This document shows, piece by piece, positions 1-6,556 of a DNA stretch of 21,245 bases. A program made the position numbers and the translations under genes. This stretch comes from a virus. The notes under the pieces are model-generated. The model had not been told where the DNA came from and did not search any database. It was given only the letters and a program-made list of their open reading frames with translations. Positions within the stretch are counted from its first letter, which is position 1; the number at the start of each line of letters is the position of its first letter. The stretch lies in the IMG/VR virus record IMGVR_UViG_3300037847_000173, positions 1 through 21,245 of that record. One strand, 5' to 3'.

Positions 1-1
1 G

Positions 2-1480
2 GTTAGCGATAGAGCCATAGGTATGGCAAACGCCTTTAGCACTGCGGGAGTTTCTTTCAGTGCGCCTACAGCCTCTTCAGCAGGTATGACAGGCTTTGCA
101 GACCCTAGTGATCAGAGTAATGTAACTGCGGTTGATTTGGATTTTTCAGAAGTACCCGGCGCTATTGGCAGTCTGCAGTTTGATATGAATGCGTTAGCTG
201 ATCAAGTTGCGGGTAAAGGAGTGACAACAAATAACATAAGCATTGAAGATATAAATCAAGCTGCAGTTGTTCAAGCCTATCTTGACTTTGAAGATATAGA
301 CATTGCCAATGCAGCAATACAGTCTGCACTTAATAACTATGCAAGTAGCAGAGGTTTGGATACTGATGATCTAGGCCAGATTGCTGAAGCTATGAATCAA
401 GAGGCTATGACTGCAAGTTTAGGTTTTGTAGATGCTTACAATAGCGTAGCTGAGCAAGCTGGAGTGCAAGGTATTGATATAGGTTTTAGTAATCTTGCAG
501 ACCGAGGAATGACCGGACTAGAGGTTAGCACAGCACCCGCAACTCTATCTGCTGTTGTTGCAAGTCAAATGCAAGACTTATCAACTATGGGAGTAGATGA
601 ATTATCAGCAATGGGTCTTTCTAGAGCAGGCATGGCTGCTTATGCGGCCAGTGATATCGAATTAGCCGGTCTTAAAGATGAACCTTTAACTGATATAGCG
701 TTTGCGACGACCGATTTAGAGCGTGCAAGAGGCTTTACTACATTTACTACAGATCAACAGCAACAAGCGTTATCAGATGCAGCGTCCGCTGCGGCAACGA
801 ACTCCTTTAGTTATGGTGCAGGAGGTTACAATAGCCAAAACCCGTCTAACTTGAGCATAGATATTGCTGAACAAACTATGTCAATAACGGGTAAGAATAC
901 GATGGACCCTAATGATCCAGAACAGAAAAGGGTGGCTGACCTAGTTGCAAAGAGCATAGCTGGTGTTTCTTTTTCTGGCGGAACTGAAGAAGATTTCGGA
1001 TATGGTGACAAGGCTGGCAGTATAGGCACAGGCGGCACGGATGCGCCGGGATACGAGGCTGCGGGTGCAGAGGCAGCGATGGATGCACCAGACATTGATT
1101 TTGGTGAGGGTGAAACAGATGAAAGCGACACGGGTGCTGGTCCTGATAGCGACAACGGCCCCTGTGTAATAGCGACACATGCAGTTGCAGCTAAAAGCTT
1201 CTCAGCGCGAGACAAAGCAAAAGCAGAAGTTTGGTGCGCTCGTAAATATCACGGTAAATGGTACGGTGAATTGTTTAGAAAAGGCTACAGACACGCTGGT
1301 AAAAAGGCGATTAAACGGGGCGAGGCAGAAAACCATTACCAAGAGTTTAAAGACTTTGTGTCCTATGGTCGCGGCCTAAAAAGCGGTTGGCGATACTCTG
1401 TCAACTACTATAGAAGGACGGCTCAGTTTTTCTTAACAGGATTGATGCTAACCGTTTGTGAAAAATTTAAGGCTAAATAA
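2..1480 (+). CDS. Large phage protein with C-terminal CVIATHA Cys/His domain (probably 5'-partial)
   Basis: The reading frame is open to the left edge of the window. The first ATG is at 23, giving 485 residues, but no convincing ribosome binding site precedes it, so the gene probably starts upstream. Numbering from that ATG, residues 1-320 are Ala/Ser/Asp-rich and probably helical (an unrecognised structural or virion-type region). Residues 320-380 are a Gly/Asp/Glu-rich linker. The C-terminal 105 residues are different: basic, aromatic and Cys/His-bearing, opening with CVIATHA (Cys381, His386), followed by Cys405, His410 and the motif HGKWYGELFRKGYRH. The CxIATxA opening resembles the CFI-box seen at the C-termini of assorted bacterial and phage proteins; function is unknown. 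It lies 2 bases upstream of the SleB-like hydrolase gene and is presumably cotranscribed. I am confident it is a real gene but cannot assign a role. Confidence 0.75.
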   Translation, partial: VSDRAIGMANAFSTAGVSFSAPTASSAGMTGFADPSDQSNVTAVDLDFSEVPGAIGSLQFDMNALADQVAGKGVTTNNISIEDINQAAVVQAYLDFEDIDIANAAIQSALNNYASSRGLDTDDLGQIAEAMNQEAMTASLGFVDAYNSVAEQAGVQGIDIGFSNLADRGMTGLEVSTAPATLSAVVASQMQDLSTMGVDELSAMGLSRAGMAAYAASDIELAGLKDEPLTDIAFATTDLERARGFTTFTTDQQQQALSDAASAAATNSFSYGAGGYNSQNPSNLSIDIAEQTMSITGKNTMDPNDPEQKRVADLVAKSIAGVSFSGGTEEDFGYGDKAGSIGTGGTDAPGYEAAGAEAAMDAPDIDFGEGETDESDTGAGPDSDNGPCVIATHAVAAKSFSARDKAKAEVWCARKYHGKWYGELFRKGYRHAGKKAIKRGEAENHYQEFKDFVSYGRGLKSGWRYSVNYYRRTAQFFLTGLMLTVCEKFKAK

Positions 1481-1482
1481 TT

Positions 1483-2790
1483 ATGGAAATAACACAAGAT
1501 CAGTTTACAGCTAATCTGCAACAGATGCCGCAAGAGGCGCAGGTACAGGTTGTACAGATTATTGAAAACAACGAGCCTCCTGCGCTGCAGGCGTTTGCCA
1601 TGAGCTTAGGTGTTACTCTGTCAATGGGTGAAGAACCAGCGCCACAAGAACCTGCACCAGAGCCAATGCCAGAGCCGATGCCTGAAACGCCCCCTATGCA
1701 AGATCAGATGCAACAGCTAGCGATGGGTGATCAGGTAGCTGGTATGATTGATCAGCCGGGTGCAGAAGATGAAACAGGTGTAGCTGATGATGTACCCATG
1801 AATGTAAGAGAAGGCGCGTTTATCATAAATGCAGCCGCTCTTGCAAAGGTTGGTAGAAAGGACTTTGAGGAGCGTATCATTGAACCTGCTATCGAATACC
1901 TGAAAGAAAAAGACGGTATAGAGATAGATAAGGCTGCTATCACTAAACCCTCCCAACAGGTAAACGGAGATCAGAAGATACTTGCTTCAAACAAAGAGTA
2001 TCACATACCGCCAGAGCTAGCCGAAGTTATAGGCACAGACCTGCTTGAGAAGATAAATAATAGGGGTAAACCAGATACAGAGAAGAAGTTAGAAGAGCAA
2101 GAGCAACAGCCTCAGCAGAAGGAGGAAGTTCCTGTAAGGGCTGCAAATGGATTACAAGTGGGTAAAAAAAAAGTAAAAAATAGAGATGAAGAAATAGCTA
2201 GAACTTTAGTTGCTGAAGCAGGAGTTTTTAAAAGCAAAGAGGCTCTGCAAAAAGTATTGAACGTAATGTTTAATAGAACTGTTGATCCTAATTTTAGAGA
2301 TGACAAAGGAAAAAAGGTTACAAAGCTAGAAGATAATCTAAATCCCGTACAATTTAATGGTTTTAAATCTCAAAAAAATAAAAAATTAGATGAAAAACAG
2401 TTAAAGATTGCTAGAGATTTAGTTAAATCTGCAAGGGAAGGTAAACTAAAAGATTTAACAGATGGCTCTACCTATTTCTGGAATCCTCAAACTTCAACTA
2501 GTTCATGGTTTAGAGATAATATTGCTAATAGCGACCAGTATGAGCAAACGACATTTGATAAAGTTCCAAAGACTAAGTTTGAACATATATTTTACAAACT
2601 TCGACCAAGGCTCCCTAACAGCCCACCCGAAGGAAGAACACCTCTTGCGTTAGAGAAAACCCCTCCAGCGCAGGAAACACAAACAGATAATATTAGAGTT
2701 TCGCCAGAAAGCGTTAATAGAAGCTTTATGGCAGAAAGTCCCGATCAAGACCCAAGATTGCGGACACAGATGCAGCCACCCGCTAACTAG
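1483..2790 (+). CDS. Virion-type protein fused to a SleB-like cell-wall hydrolase domain
   Basis: 435 residues. Residues 1-50 are a helical Gln-rich head, 50-75 a Pro/Glu/Met repeat (MPEP units), and 100-145 a conserved-looking phage segment (VPMNVREGAFIINAAAL). Residues 236-372 match the layout of the SleB/Hydrolase_2 fold: ARTLVAEAG with the likely catalytic Glu245, VMFNR at 261-265, VQF at 289-291, TYFWNP at 330-335 and HIFY at 368-371. Members of this family cleave peptidoglycan glycan strands. The position just upstream of the scaffold, rather than in a lysis cassette, suggests a structural protein carrying muralytic activity for entry, though a lysis role is not excluded. The first half has more mixed codons; the hydrolase part is A-rich, with an A9 run at 2164-2172 exactly at the junction. 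The gene ends in TAG, and the frame stays open beyond it. A weak AAGG precedes the ATG. Confidence 0.78.
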   Translation: MEITQDQFTANLQQMPQEAQVQVVQIIENNEPPALQAFAMSLGVTLSMGEEPAPQEPAPEPMPEPMPETPPMQDQMQQLAMGDQVAGMIDQPGAEDETGVADDVPMNVREGAFIINAAALAKVGRKDFEERIIEPAIEYLKEKDGIEIDKAAITKPSQQVNGDQKILASNKEYHIPPELAEVIGTDLLEKINNRGKPDTEKKLEEQEQQPQQKEEVPVRAANGLQVGKKKVKNRDEEIARTLVAEAGVFKSKEALQKVLNVMFNRTVDPNFRDDKGKKVTKLEDNLNPVQFNGFKSQKNKKLDEKQLKIARDLVKSAREGKLKDLTDGSTYFWNPQTSTSSWFRDNIANSDQYEQTTFDKVPKTKFEHIFYKLRPRLPNSPPEGRTPLALEKTPPAQETQTDNIRVSPESVNRSFMAESPDQDPRLRTQMQPPAN

Positions 2791-2849
2791 CGGCCCTGCT
2801 GGACTAACCCAACTGCGGCTACCCCACTGAGGCCCCGCAAGGAGGAAAA
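2791..2849 (+). other. GC-rich, C-rich leader before the scaffold gene
   Basis: Bases 2791-2838 contain 34 G/C of 48 (71 percent), 22 of them C, far above the neighbouring genes. I found no inverted repeat of five or more bases within it, so it does not look like a hairpin terminator. It ends in a strong Shine-Dalgarno sequence (AAGGAGG, 2839-2845) for the gene starting at 2850. It is also an uninterrupted in-frame continuation of the upstream gene after its amber codon. It could be an unstructured translation or transcription signal, or a former coding extension. Confidence 0.45.
2839..2845 (+). promoter_or_regulatory. Strong ribosome binding site of the scaffold gene
   Basis: AAGGAGG is followed by four A residues and then ATG at 2850. 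This is a full anti-16S match and fixes the scaffold start. Confidence 0.8.
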
Positions 2850-3686
2850 ATGACTACCCAAGAACAGGAAACTCTAGGCCCTTATCGTGGCAGCTATCGT
2901 GCAGACGTTTACAAGGACGATATCCCAAACGAAGAGGCTACCCTAGAAGAAAGTGAAACTGAAGACGAGGTTGTGGATGATGAAACTATTTCCGTCTCTA
3001 CAGAGATAAAGACGGAAGAGCATGACTACAAGAAACGCTACGATGATCTCAAGAAGCACTACGACTCCAAACTCCATGAATGGAAGATGGAACGTGAGGC
3101 GCTTCTTACTCAGCCTCAACAGGAGGAAGAGTATGAGGACGATGCAGACATTGCATCTTTCAAAGAGAACTATCCTGACGTTTACAATGTAGTAGAAAGC
3201 CTAGCTTCTAAAAATGCTACAAAAGAAGTTCAAGAACTTAAACAAGAGATTGAGCGTCTTTCTAAAAAAGAAGAGCAGCTACAGGCTAAAAGTGCTTACC
3301 AAGAACTACTAGCCCTGCACCCAGACTTCTCTGATATCAAGAAGTCAGACCAGTTTAAAGAATGGTTGGGCAAGCAGCCACCTAGTATCGCGGATGGTAT
3401 TACCAAAAATAACAGCGATGTTCAGTACGCTTCTCGCGTTCTAGATTTGTACAAAGCAGACACTGCTAGTACAAAGAAACCCAGAGGGCGTCCCTCTAAA
3501 AAACAGTTAGCTGCTGCTGCAGAGGCTGTTACTAGGACTACCCCTGTTAACGTCTCTACTAATAGCGATGCTAATAAAAAAGTATGGACGACCTCAGAGA
3601 TACGTAAGCTCAAACCGCATGAGTTTGACAAGCTTGAAGCAGAGCTTGATCAGGCAAACGCGGAGGGACGTATCGTAAATGGCTAG
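2850..3686 (+). CDS. Capsid scaffolding / assembly protein
   Basis: 278 residues, highly charged and almost entirely predicted helical. Residues 25-58 are very acidic, 57-85 and 122-150 are coiled-coil-like (KKRYDDLKKHYDSKLHEWK and a Glu/Lys/Gln heptad region). Residues 150-200 carry an ALHPDFSDIKKSDQFKEWL stretch typical of phage scaffolds. Residues 209-219 are a basic patch containing RGRP, and the C-terminus (250-278) is an amphipathic helix (IRKLKPHEFDKLEAEL), the place where scaffolds usually contact coat protein. Location immediately before the major capsid gene, with 23 bases between them, supports the call. No protease domain is visible, so it is a scaffold rather than a scaffold-protease fusion. 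Translation is driven by a strong ribosome binding site. Assignment rests on context and composition more than on a unique motif. Confidence 0.8.
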   Translation: MTTQEQETLGPYRGSYRADVYKDDIPNEEATLEESETEDEVVDDETISVSTEIKTEEHDYKKRYDDLKKHYDSKLHEWKMEREALLTQPQQEEEYEDDADIASFKENYPDVYNVVESLASKNATKEVQELKQEIERLSKKEEQLQAKSAYQELLALHPDFSDIKKSDQFKEWLGKQPPSIADGITKNNSDVQYASRVLDLYKADTASTKKPRGRPSKKQLAAAAEAVTRTTPVNVSTNSDANKKVWTTSEIRKLKPHEFDKLEAELDQANAEGRIVNG

Positions 3687-3709
3687 ACTTATAGAGAAAG
3701 GTTAAGGAA

Positions 3710-4684
3710 ATGGCTATTGGTGTATCCGCCGGATACGGTAATCTACCGTCCGGTAATTTCCAAGCCGAAATCTATAGCCAGAAGGTTCTTAAATTTTTCC
3801 GCCGTGCGTCAGTTGTTGAAGACATCACGAACACTGACTACGCCGGGGAGATTGAGAATTATGGTGACACGGTTCGTATTATTAAGGAACCGACTGTTTC
3901 CATCTCAGCGTACACCCGTGGTGCTGTGGTTACTCCGCAGGACTTGGCTGACGACGAGATTACTCTGGAAGTAGATCAGGCTCAGGCGTTTGCGTTCAAA
4001 GTCGATGATATCGAAGAACGCCAATCGCATGTTAACTTTGAGGCGATGGCTACCTCTTCAGGTGCTTTCTCCTTGAAGCGTAACTACGACAAAAACGTGC
4101 TTCAGGCTATGCTTGATGGCGCGGGTATCAAAGGTGCTTCCGGTTCGATTGAAACGGACTCCAACCTTGGTACTTCTGGTACTCCTGTTACTGTTGCAGG
4201 TTCTGATGCTGGTGATGACGTTGTAAACCTTATGGCTCTTATGGCTCGTAAGCTCGATGAGCAAGACGTTCCTGAAGAGAACCGTTGGTTTGTAGCGCCC
4301 CCGCGTGTCTATGAGAACCTGTACAAAGCAGGTGCAAAGATCGTTGAAGTTCAGATTACGGGCGATGATGTTTCGCCGCTCCGTAATGGTCTGGTGACGA
4401 ACCAGAAAATTATGGGCTTCACGCTCTACAAATCCAATGCTCTGCGGCAGTCGGCTGATGCTACGACTACCACGGACATGGTTTCGGTTTCCGGCGTTGG
4501 TTCTGGGGAGAACGTGGTTCTCGCTGGTCATATCTCCGCTTGTGCAACCGCTAACTCAATTGCCAAGACCGAAGTGATTCGCGACCCCGATTCGTTTGCT
4601 GACGTTGTTCGTGGTCTTCATGTGTATGGACGTAAAGTCCTGCGCCCTGAGTCGCTTGTTCTCGGCATTGTAGACTACAGCTAA
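3710..4684 (+). CDS. Major capsid protein (HK97-fold type)
   Basis: 324 residues. The N-terminal third has the pattern of a short-tailed-phage coat protein: an N-terminal arm (residues 1-40), then VVEDITNTDYAGEIENYGDTVRI and KEPTVSISAYTRG leading to a beta-rich region with DLADDEITLEVDQAQAFAFKVDDIEERQ (about 80-105). Such a segment is common in coat proteins where strand pairs form the E-loop and P-domain. The middle contains a long helix (FSLKRNYDKNVLQAMLDGAG), and the C-terminus ends compactly at YGRKVLRPESLVLGIVDYS. It sits between scaffold and decoration-like genes. All 15 arginines use CGN codons and none AGA/AGG, unlike later genes, in line with very high expression. AAGGAA lies just before the ATG. 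No sign of a cleaved prohead protein is visible. Confidence 0.87.
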   Translation: MAIGVSAGYGNLPSGNFQAEIYSQKVLKFFRRASVVEDITNTDYAGEIENYGDTVRIIKEPTVSISAYTRGAVVTPQDLADDEITLEVDQAQAFAFKVDDIEERQSHVNFEAMATSSGAFSLKRNYDKNVLQAMLDGAGIKGASGSIETDSNLGTSGTPVTVAGSDAGDDVVNLMALMARKLDEQDVPEENRWFVAPPRVYENLYKAGAKIVEVQITGDDVSPLRNGLVTNQKIMGFTLYKSNALRQSADATTTTDMVSVSGVGSGENVVLAGHISACATANSIAKTEVIRDPDSFADVVRGLHVYGRKVLRPESLVLGIVDYS

Positions 4685-4698
4685 GGGAGGGATGAATC

Positions 4699-5178
4699 AT
4701 GGCTACTATTGATCGTACCATCAATGGCGGTGGAACCGTTGGTCATCCTTCACGGATGCCTACCCCTTATGTGATTACTTCGCAGGTCCACGATACTGCC
4801 GATGGCGGTACGGGTGGAGATGTCATCCAGTTGGTTGATGTTCCTGCGGATACCATGATTGTTGCTGGTGCGCTTGAAGTTCTTGAAGCGCGTGGTAATG
4901 GTCAGATCACGCTGGACGTTGGCTTTACTGGTGGTGACGTAGACTGTTTTGTTGACGGTTCTGCGCTTGCCGCTGGCTTTACGCCGTTCCTAGAAGCCGC
5001 CGTTGGCGCTTCTGGTTCCAACGCTCGTATTCTGACAAGTGCTGACACGATTGATGCCCTCATCCTTGATGGCGGCTCAACAGGTGAAAGTGCTGCTCGT
5101 TTCCGCATTCACGTTTGCATGGTTGACATTTCGCGCAACCCGCTAACGGAAGCGGCCACGGTGTCGTCGGGTACGTAA
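4699..5178 (+). CDS. Head decoration-like structural protein
   Basis: 159 residues with no signal peptide or membrane segment. Composition is rich in Gly, Ala, Asp and Thr with alternating hydrophobic residues (IQLVDVPADTMIVAGALEV, ITLDVGFTGGDVDCFVDG), as expected for an all-beta capsid accessory protein. It follows the major capsid gene by 14 bases with a good GGGAGG ribosome binding site and shares its codon preference: all 7 arginines are CGN. An intrinsic terminator follows. Together these suggest a protein made in amounts similar to the coat protein, hence decoration or head-stabilising. I cannot name a specific family; a head-completion or minor tail protein is the alternative. Confidence 0.65.
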   Translation: MATIDRTINGGGTVGHPSRMPTPYVITSQVHDTADGGTGGDVIQLVDVPADTMIVAGALEVLEARGNGQITLDVGFTGGDVDCFVDGSALAAGFTPFLEAAVGASGSNARILTSADTIDALILDGGSTGESAARFRIHVCMVDISRNPLTEAATVSSGT

Positions 5179-5195
5179 TCGTACTAAAGGTTTCT

Positions 5196-5228
5196 GTGGG
5201 GTTCCTTTCAAAAACCCCACCCTTCTTG
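5196..5228 (+). terminator. Intrinsic terminator after the capsid genes
   Basis: GTGGGGTT at 5196-5203 pairs perfectly with AACCCCAC at 5213-5220 around a 9-base loop, giving an 8-bp stem with five G-C pairs in a row bar the ends. It is followed by an imperfect T-rich tract (5223-5237, with TT, TT, TTT and TTT blocks). It lies 17 bases after the decoration-like gene stop and before the next ribosome binding site. The broken T tract suggests partial termination, which would lower expression of the downstream oxygenase and tail genes relative to capsid genes. Confidence 0.72.
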
Positions 5229-5255
5229 CTTTGATTTGAACTGACGGAGGTATAC

Positions 5256-5891
5256 ATGTTTATCAAGCTACTCAATGAAGATGAAGTAAATTTTTGTCTG
5301 GACAAGATTGACCAGAACACGTTTAAGAATGGGGAAGATACTGCTCCTGATCTAGAGGACATAAAAAGTAACAAAGAATCTAAGAGTGTCCCAGATGAGG
5401 TAAGGAAGCTAATTACAGATAAGCTGTACGATACGCACTACATAGACAGCGTGTATTGTCCTACCAGAGTATCAGTAAATTTTTATAACAAATACCTTGA
5501 AGGTGATTACTACGATTTGCACGTAGACGCTTTCAAAGCGCAGCCAAAATCAAACAATGTATTTTTTGACTACGGCTGGAGCATAAATCTAACGGATGAC
5601 TACGAAGGGGGAGAATTTACTTTAGCCACGCCGGTAGGGAGAATAGGTAAGAAACTAAATGCAGGTGAAGCTGTGATATTTCCTATCATCTACCCGCACG
5701 GTGTGGAGAAAGTTACTAAGGGATTTAGGCAGAACATAGTTGGATGGATGTCTTCTAATGTGTCGTATGAACAGTCGTTTATTCTTCAGAACGTGTATGA
5801 AGTAAATGCGTATCTGATGAAAGCTCAAAAAGACATGTTTACAAAATCAACACTGGTTCAGACATACTTAAAGAAGGCTTGGGGAATGTAG
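5256..5891 (+). CDS. 2-oxoglutarate/Fe(II)-dependent oxygenase (PKHD hydroxylase-like)
   Basis: 211 residues. The facial triad of the double-stranded beta-helix fold is visible: His89-x-Asp91 in YYDLHVDAF, the distal His148 in YPHGVEKV, and Arg158 (GFRQNIVGW), ten residues later, positioned to bind the 2-oxoglutarate carboxylate. Supporting core segments are RVSVNFYNKY (71-80), INLTDDYEGGEFTL (110-123) and the Gly-Glu-Ala-Val-Ile-Phe-Pro turn (137-143). The family uses iron, oxygen and 2-oxoglutarate to hydroxylate protein side chains, small molecules or bases; related genes are frequent in marine phages. The substrate cannot be read from the sequence. A clear GGAGG (5246-5250) fixes the start. 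It lies just after a terminator and its four arginines all use AGA/AGG, opposite to the capsid genes. The stop abuts the next ATG exactly. Confidence 0.85.
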   Translation: MFIKLLNEDEVNFCLDKIDQNTFKNGEDTAPDLEDIKSNKESKSVPDEVRKLITDKLYDTHYIDSVYCPTRVSVNFYNKYLEGDYYDLHVDAFKAQPKSNNVFFDYGWSINLTDDYEGGEFTLATPVGRIGKKLNAGEAVIFPIIYPHGVEKVTKGFRQNIVGWMSSNVSYEQSFILQNVYEVNAYLMKAQKDMFTKSTLVQTYLKKAWGM

Positions 5892-6197
5892 ATGAAGTCT
5901 CTTGTAGCAGCGGCAGTTTTGTTTCTAATACCAACTTTTAGTCAAGCACAGCAAATTAGCAACCTGTGCTTTCCAGTTGGCTCAATTTCAACTCAAGCTG
6001 TAAAACATGGAGAGTATCCTGCTTTTTCATTTAGAGATAGTCAATACAGGGTTACTTTTACTCTGTACATAAATCCAAAAACTGGGTCTTACACAATGAT
6101 GGGTGTAGCCGATATAAATCCAGAAGTAGAATGTGTAGCGTCCATGGGTACAGATTTTAAACCCATTATAAATAAACCTAAAGGAATTCCTCTGTGA
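5892..6197 (+). CDS. Small secreted (periplasmic) protein of unknown function
   Basis: 101 residues. The N-terminus is a classic signal peptide: Lys2, a hydrophobic core to residue 16, and an SQA cleavage site before Gln20. The mature part is about 82 residues, likely beta-rich (YRVTFTLYINPKTGSYTMMGVADI), with two cysteines (26 and 81) that could form one disulfide in the periplasm. The ATG immediately follows the stop of the oxygenase gene and the TGA overlaps the GTG of the next gene, so it is firmly part of the same transcript. I do not recognise the family. A secreted product inside a head-to-tail gene block is unexpected. Confidence 0.7.
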   Translation: MKSLVAAAVLFLIPTFSQAQQISNLCFPVGSISTQAVKHGEYPAFSFRDSQYRVTFTLYINPKTGSYTMMGVADINPEVECVASMGTDFKPIINKPKGIPL

Positions 6198-6550
6198 CTT
6201 CAACTCTATCAAGAGCCGTAAGACTTAGAAATGCTGCTGTTGCTCTTAGCAGCACAAGTCAGACGACCGTGTATACAGTGCCTGCAGGTCATGATGCTGT
6301 TCTAAAAACTATACAGATTTGTGAAACTTCAGGCAACGCTACACCTGTAACTTTAGAGTTTACAGATGCAAGTGCTAGTGCAACTTTTAAATTACTAGGC
6401 AGTAAAAGTATTGCAGCAAATGATCACCTGCTTTTGCTGTTGGAATTAAATCTCAACGAAGGGGATGCTATTAAGTTAACTGCAGGAACCGCTGATCGAC
6501 TAGAGGCGGTGTTAACAATTGACGAACTCTTCTTAGCAAATCAGGCGTAG
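6194..6550 (+). CDS. Small beta-sandwich virion protein
   Basis: 118 residues, starting with GTG at 6194 that overlaps the upstream TGA (GTGA). The body carries a pattern common in small phage head or tail accessory proteins: TTVYTVPAGHDAVLKTIQICETSG, a Ser/Ala turn with SATFKLL, then LNLNEGDAIKLTAGTADRLEAVLTI. The alternating hydrophobic strands and NEGDAI turn suggest a jelly-roll or Ig-like sandwich. It directly precedes the adaptor gene, so a head-tail joining, decoration or fibre-base role is plausible. The exact role is inferred from context only. Confidence 0.65.
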   Translation: MTSTLSRAVRLRNAAVALSSTSQTTVYTVPAGHDAVLKTIQICETSGNATPVTLEFTDASASATFKLLGSKSIAANDHLLLLLELNLNEGDAIKLTAGTADRLEAVLTIDELFLANQA

Positions 6551-6556
6551 ATAATC

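Noticed and set aside
1179-1379. 66-residue plus-strand frame inside the CVIATHA domain
   Set aside because: It is an out-of-frame shadow of the conserved Cys/His domain, with no ribosome site.
2788-2790. TAG recoding (amber read as glutamine) across the phage
   Set aside because: Eight of 21 visible gene ends use TAG, several directly followed by the next start codon, and no long frame contains an internal TAG. The standard bacterial code fits; only the local extension after 2790 is odd.
4058-4531. Minus-strand frame of 157 residues inside the capsid gene
   Set aside because: The capsid gene on the plus strand has clear coding bias and context; the antisense frame lacks a start signal and any recognisable pattern.
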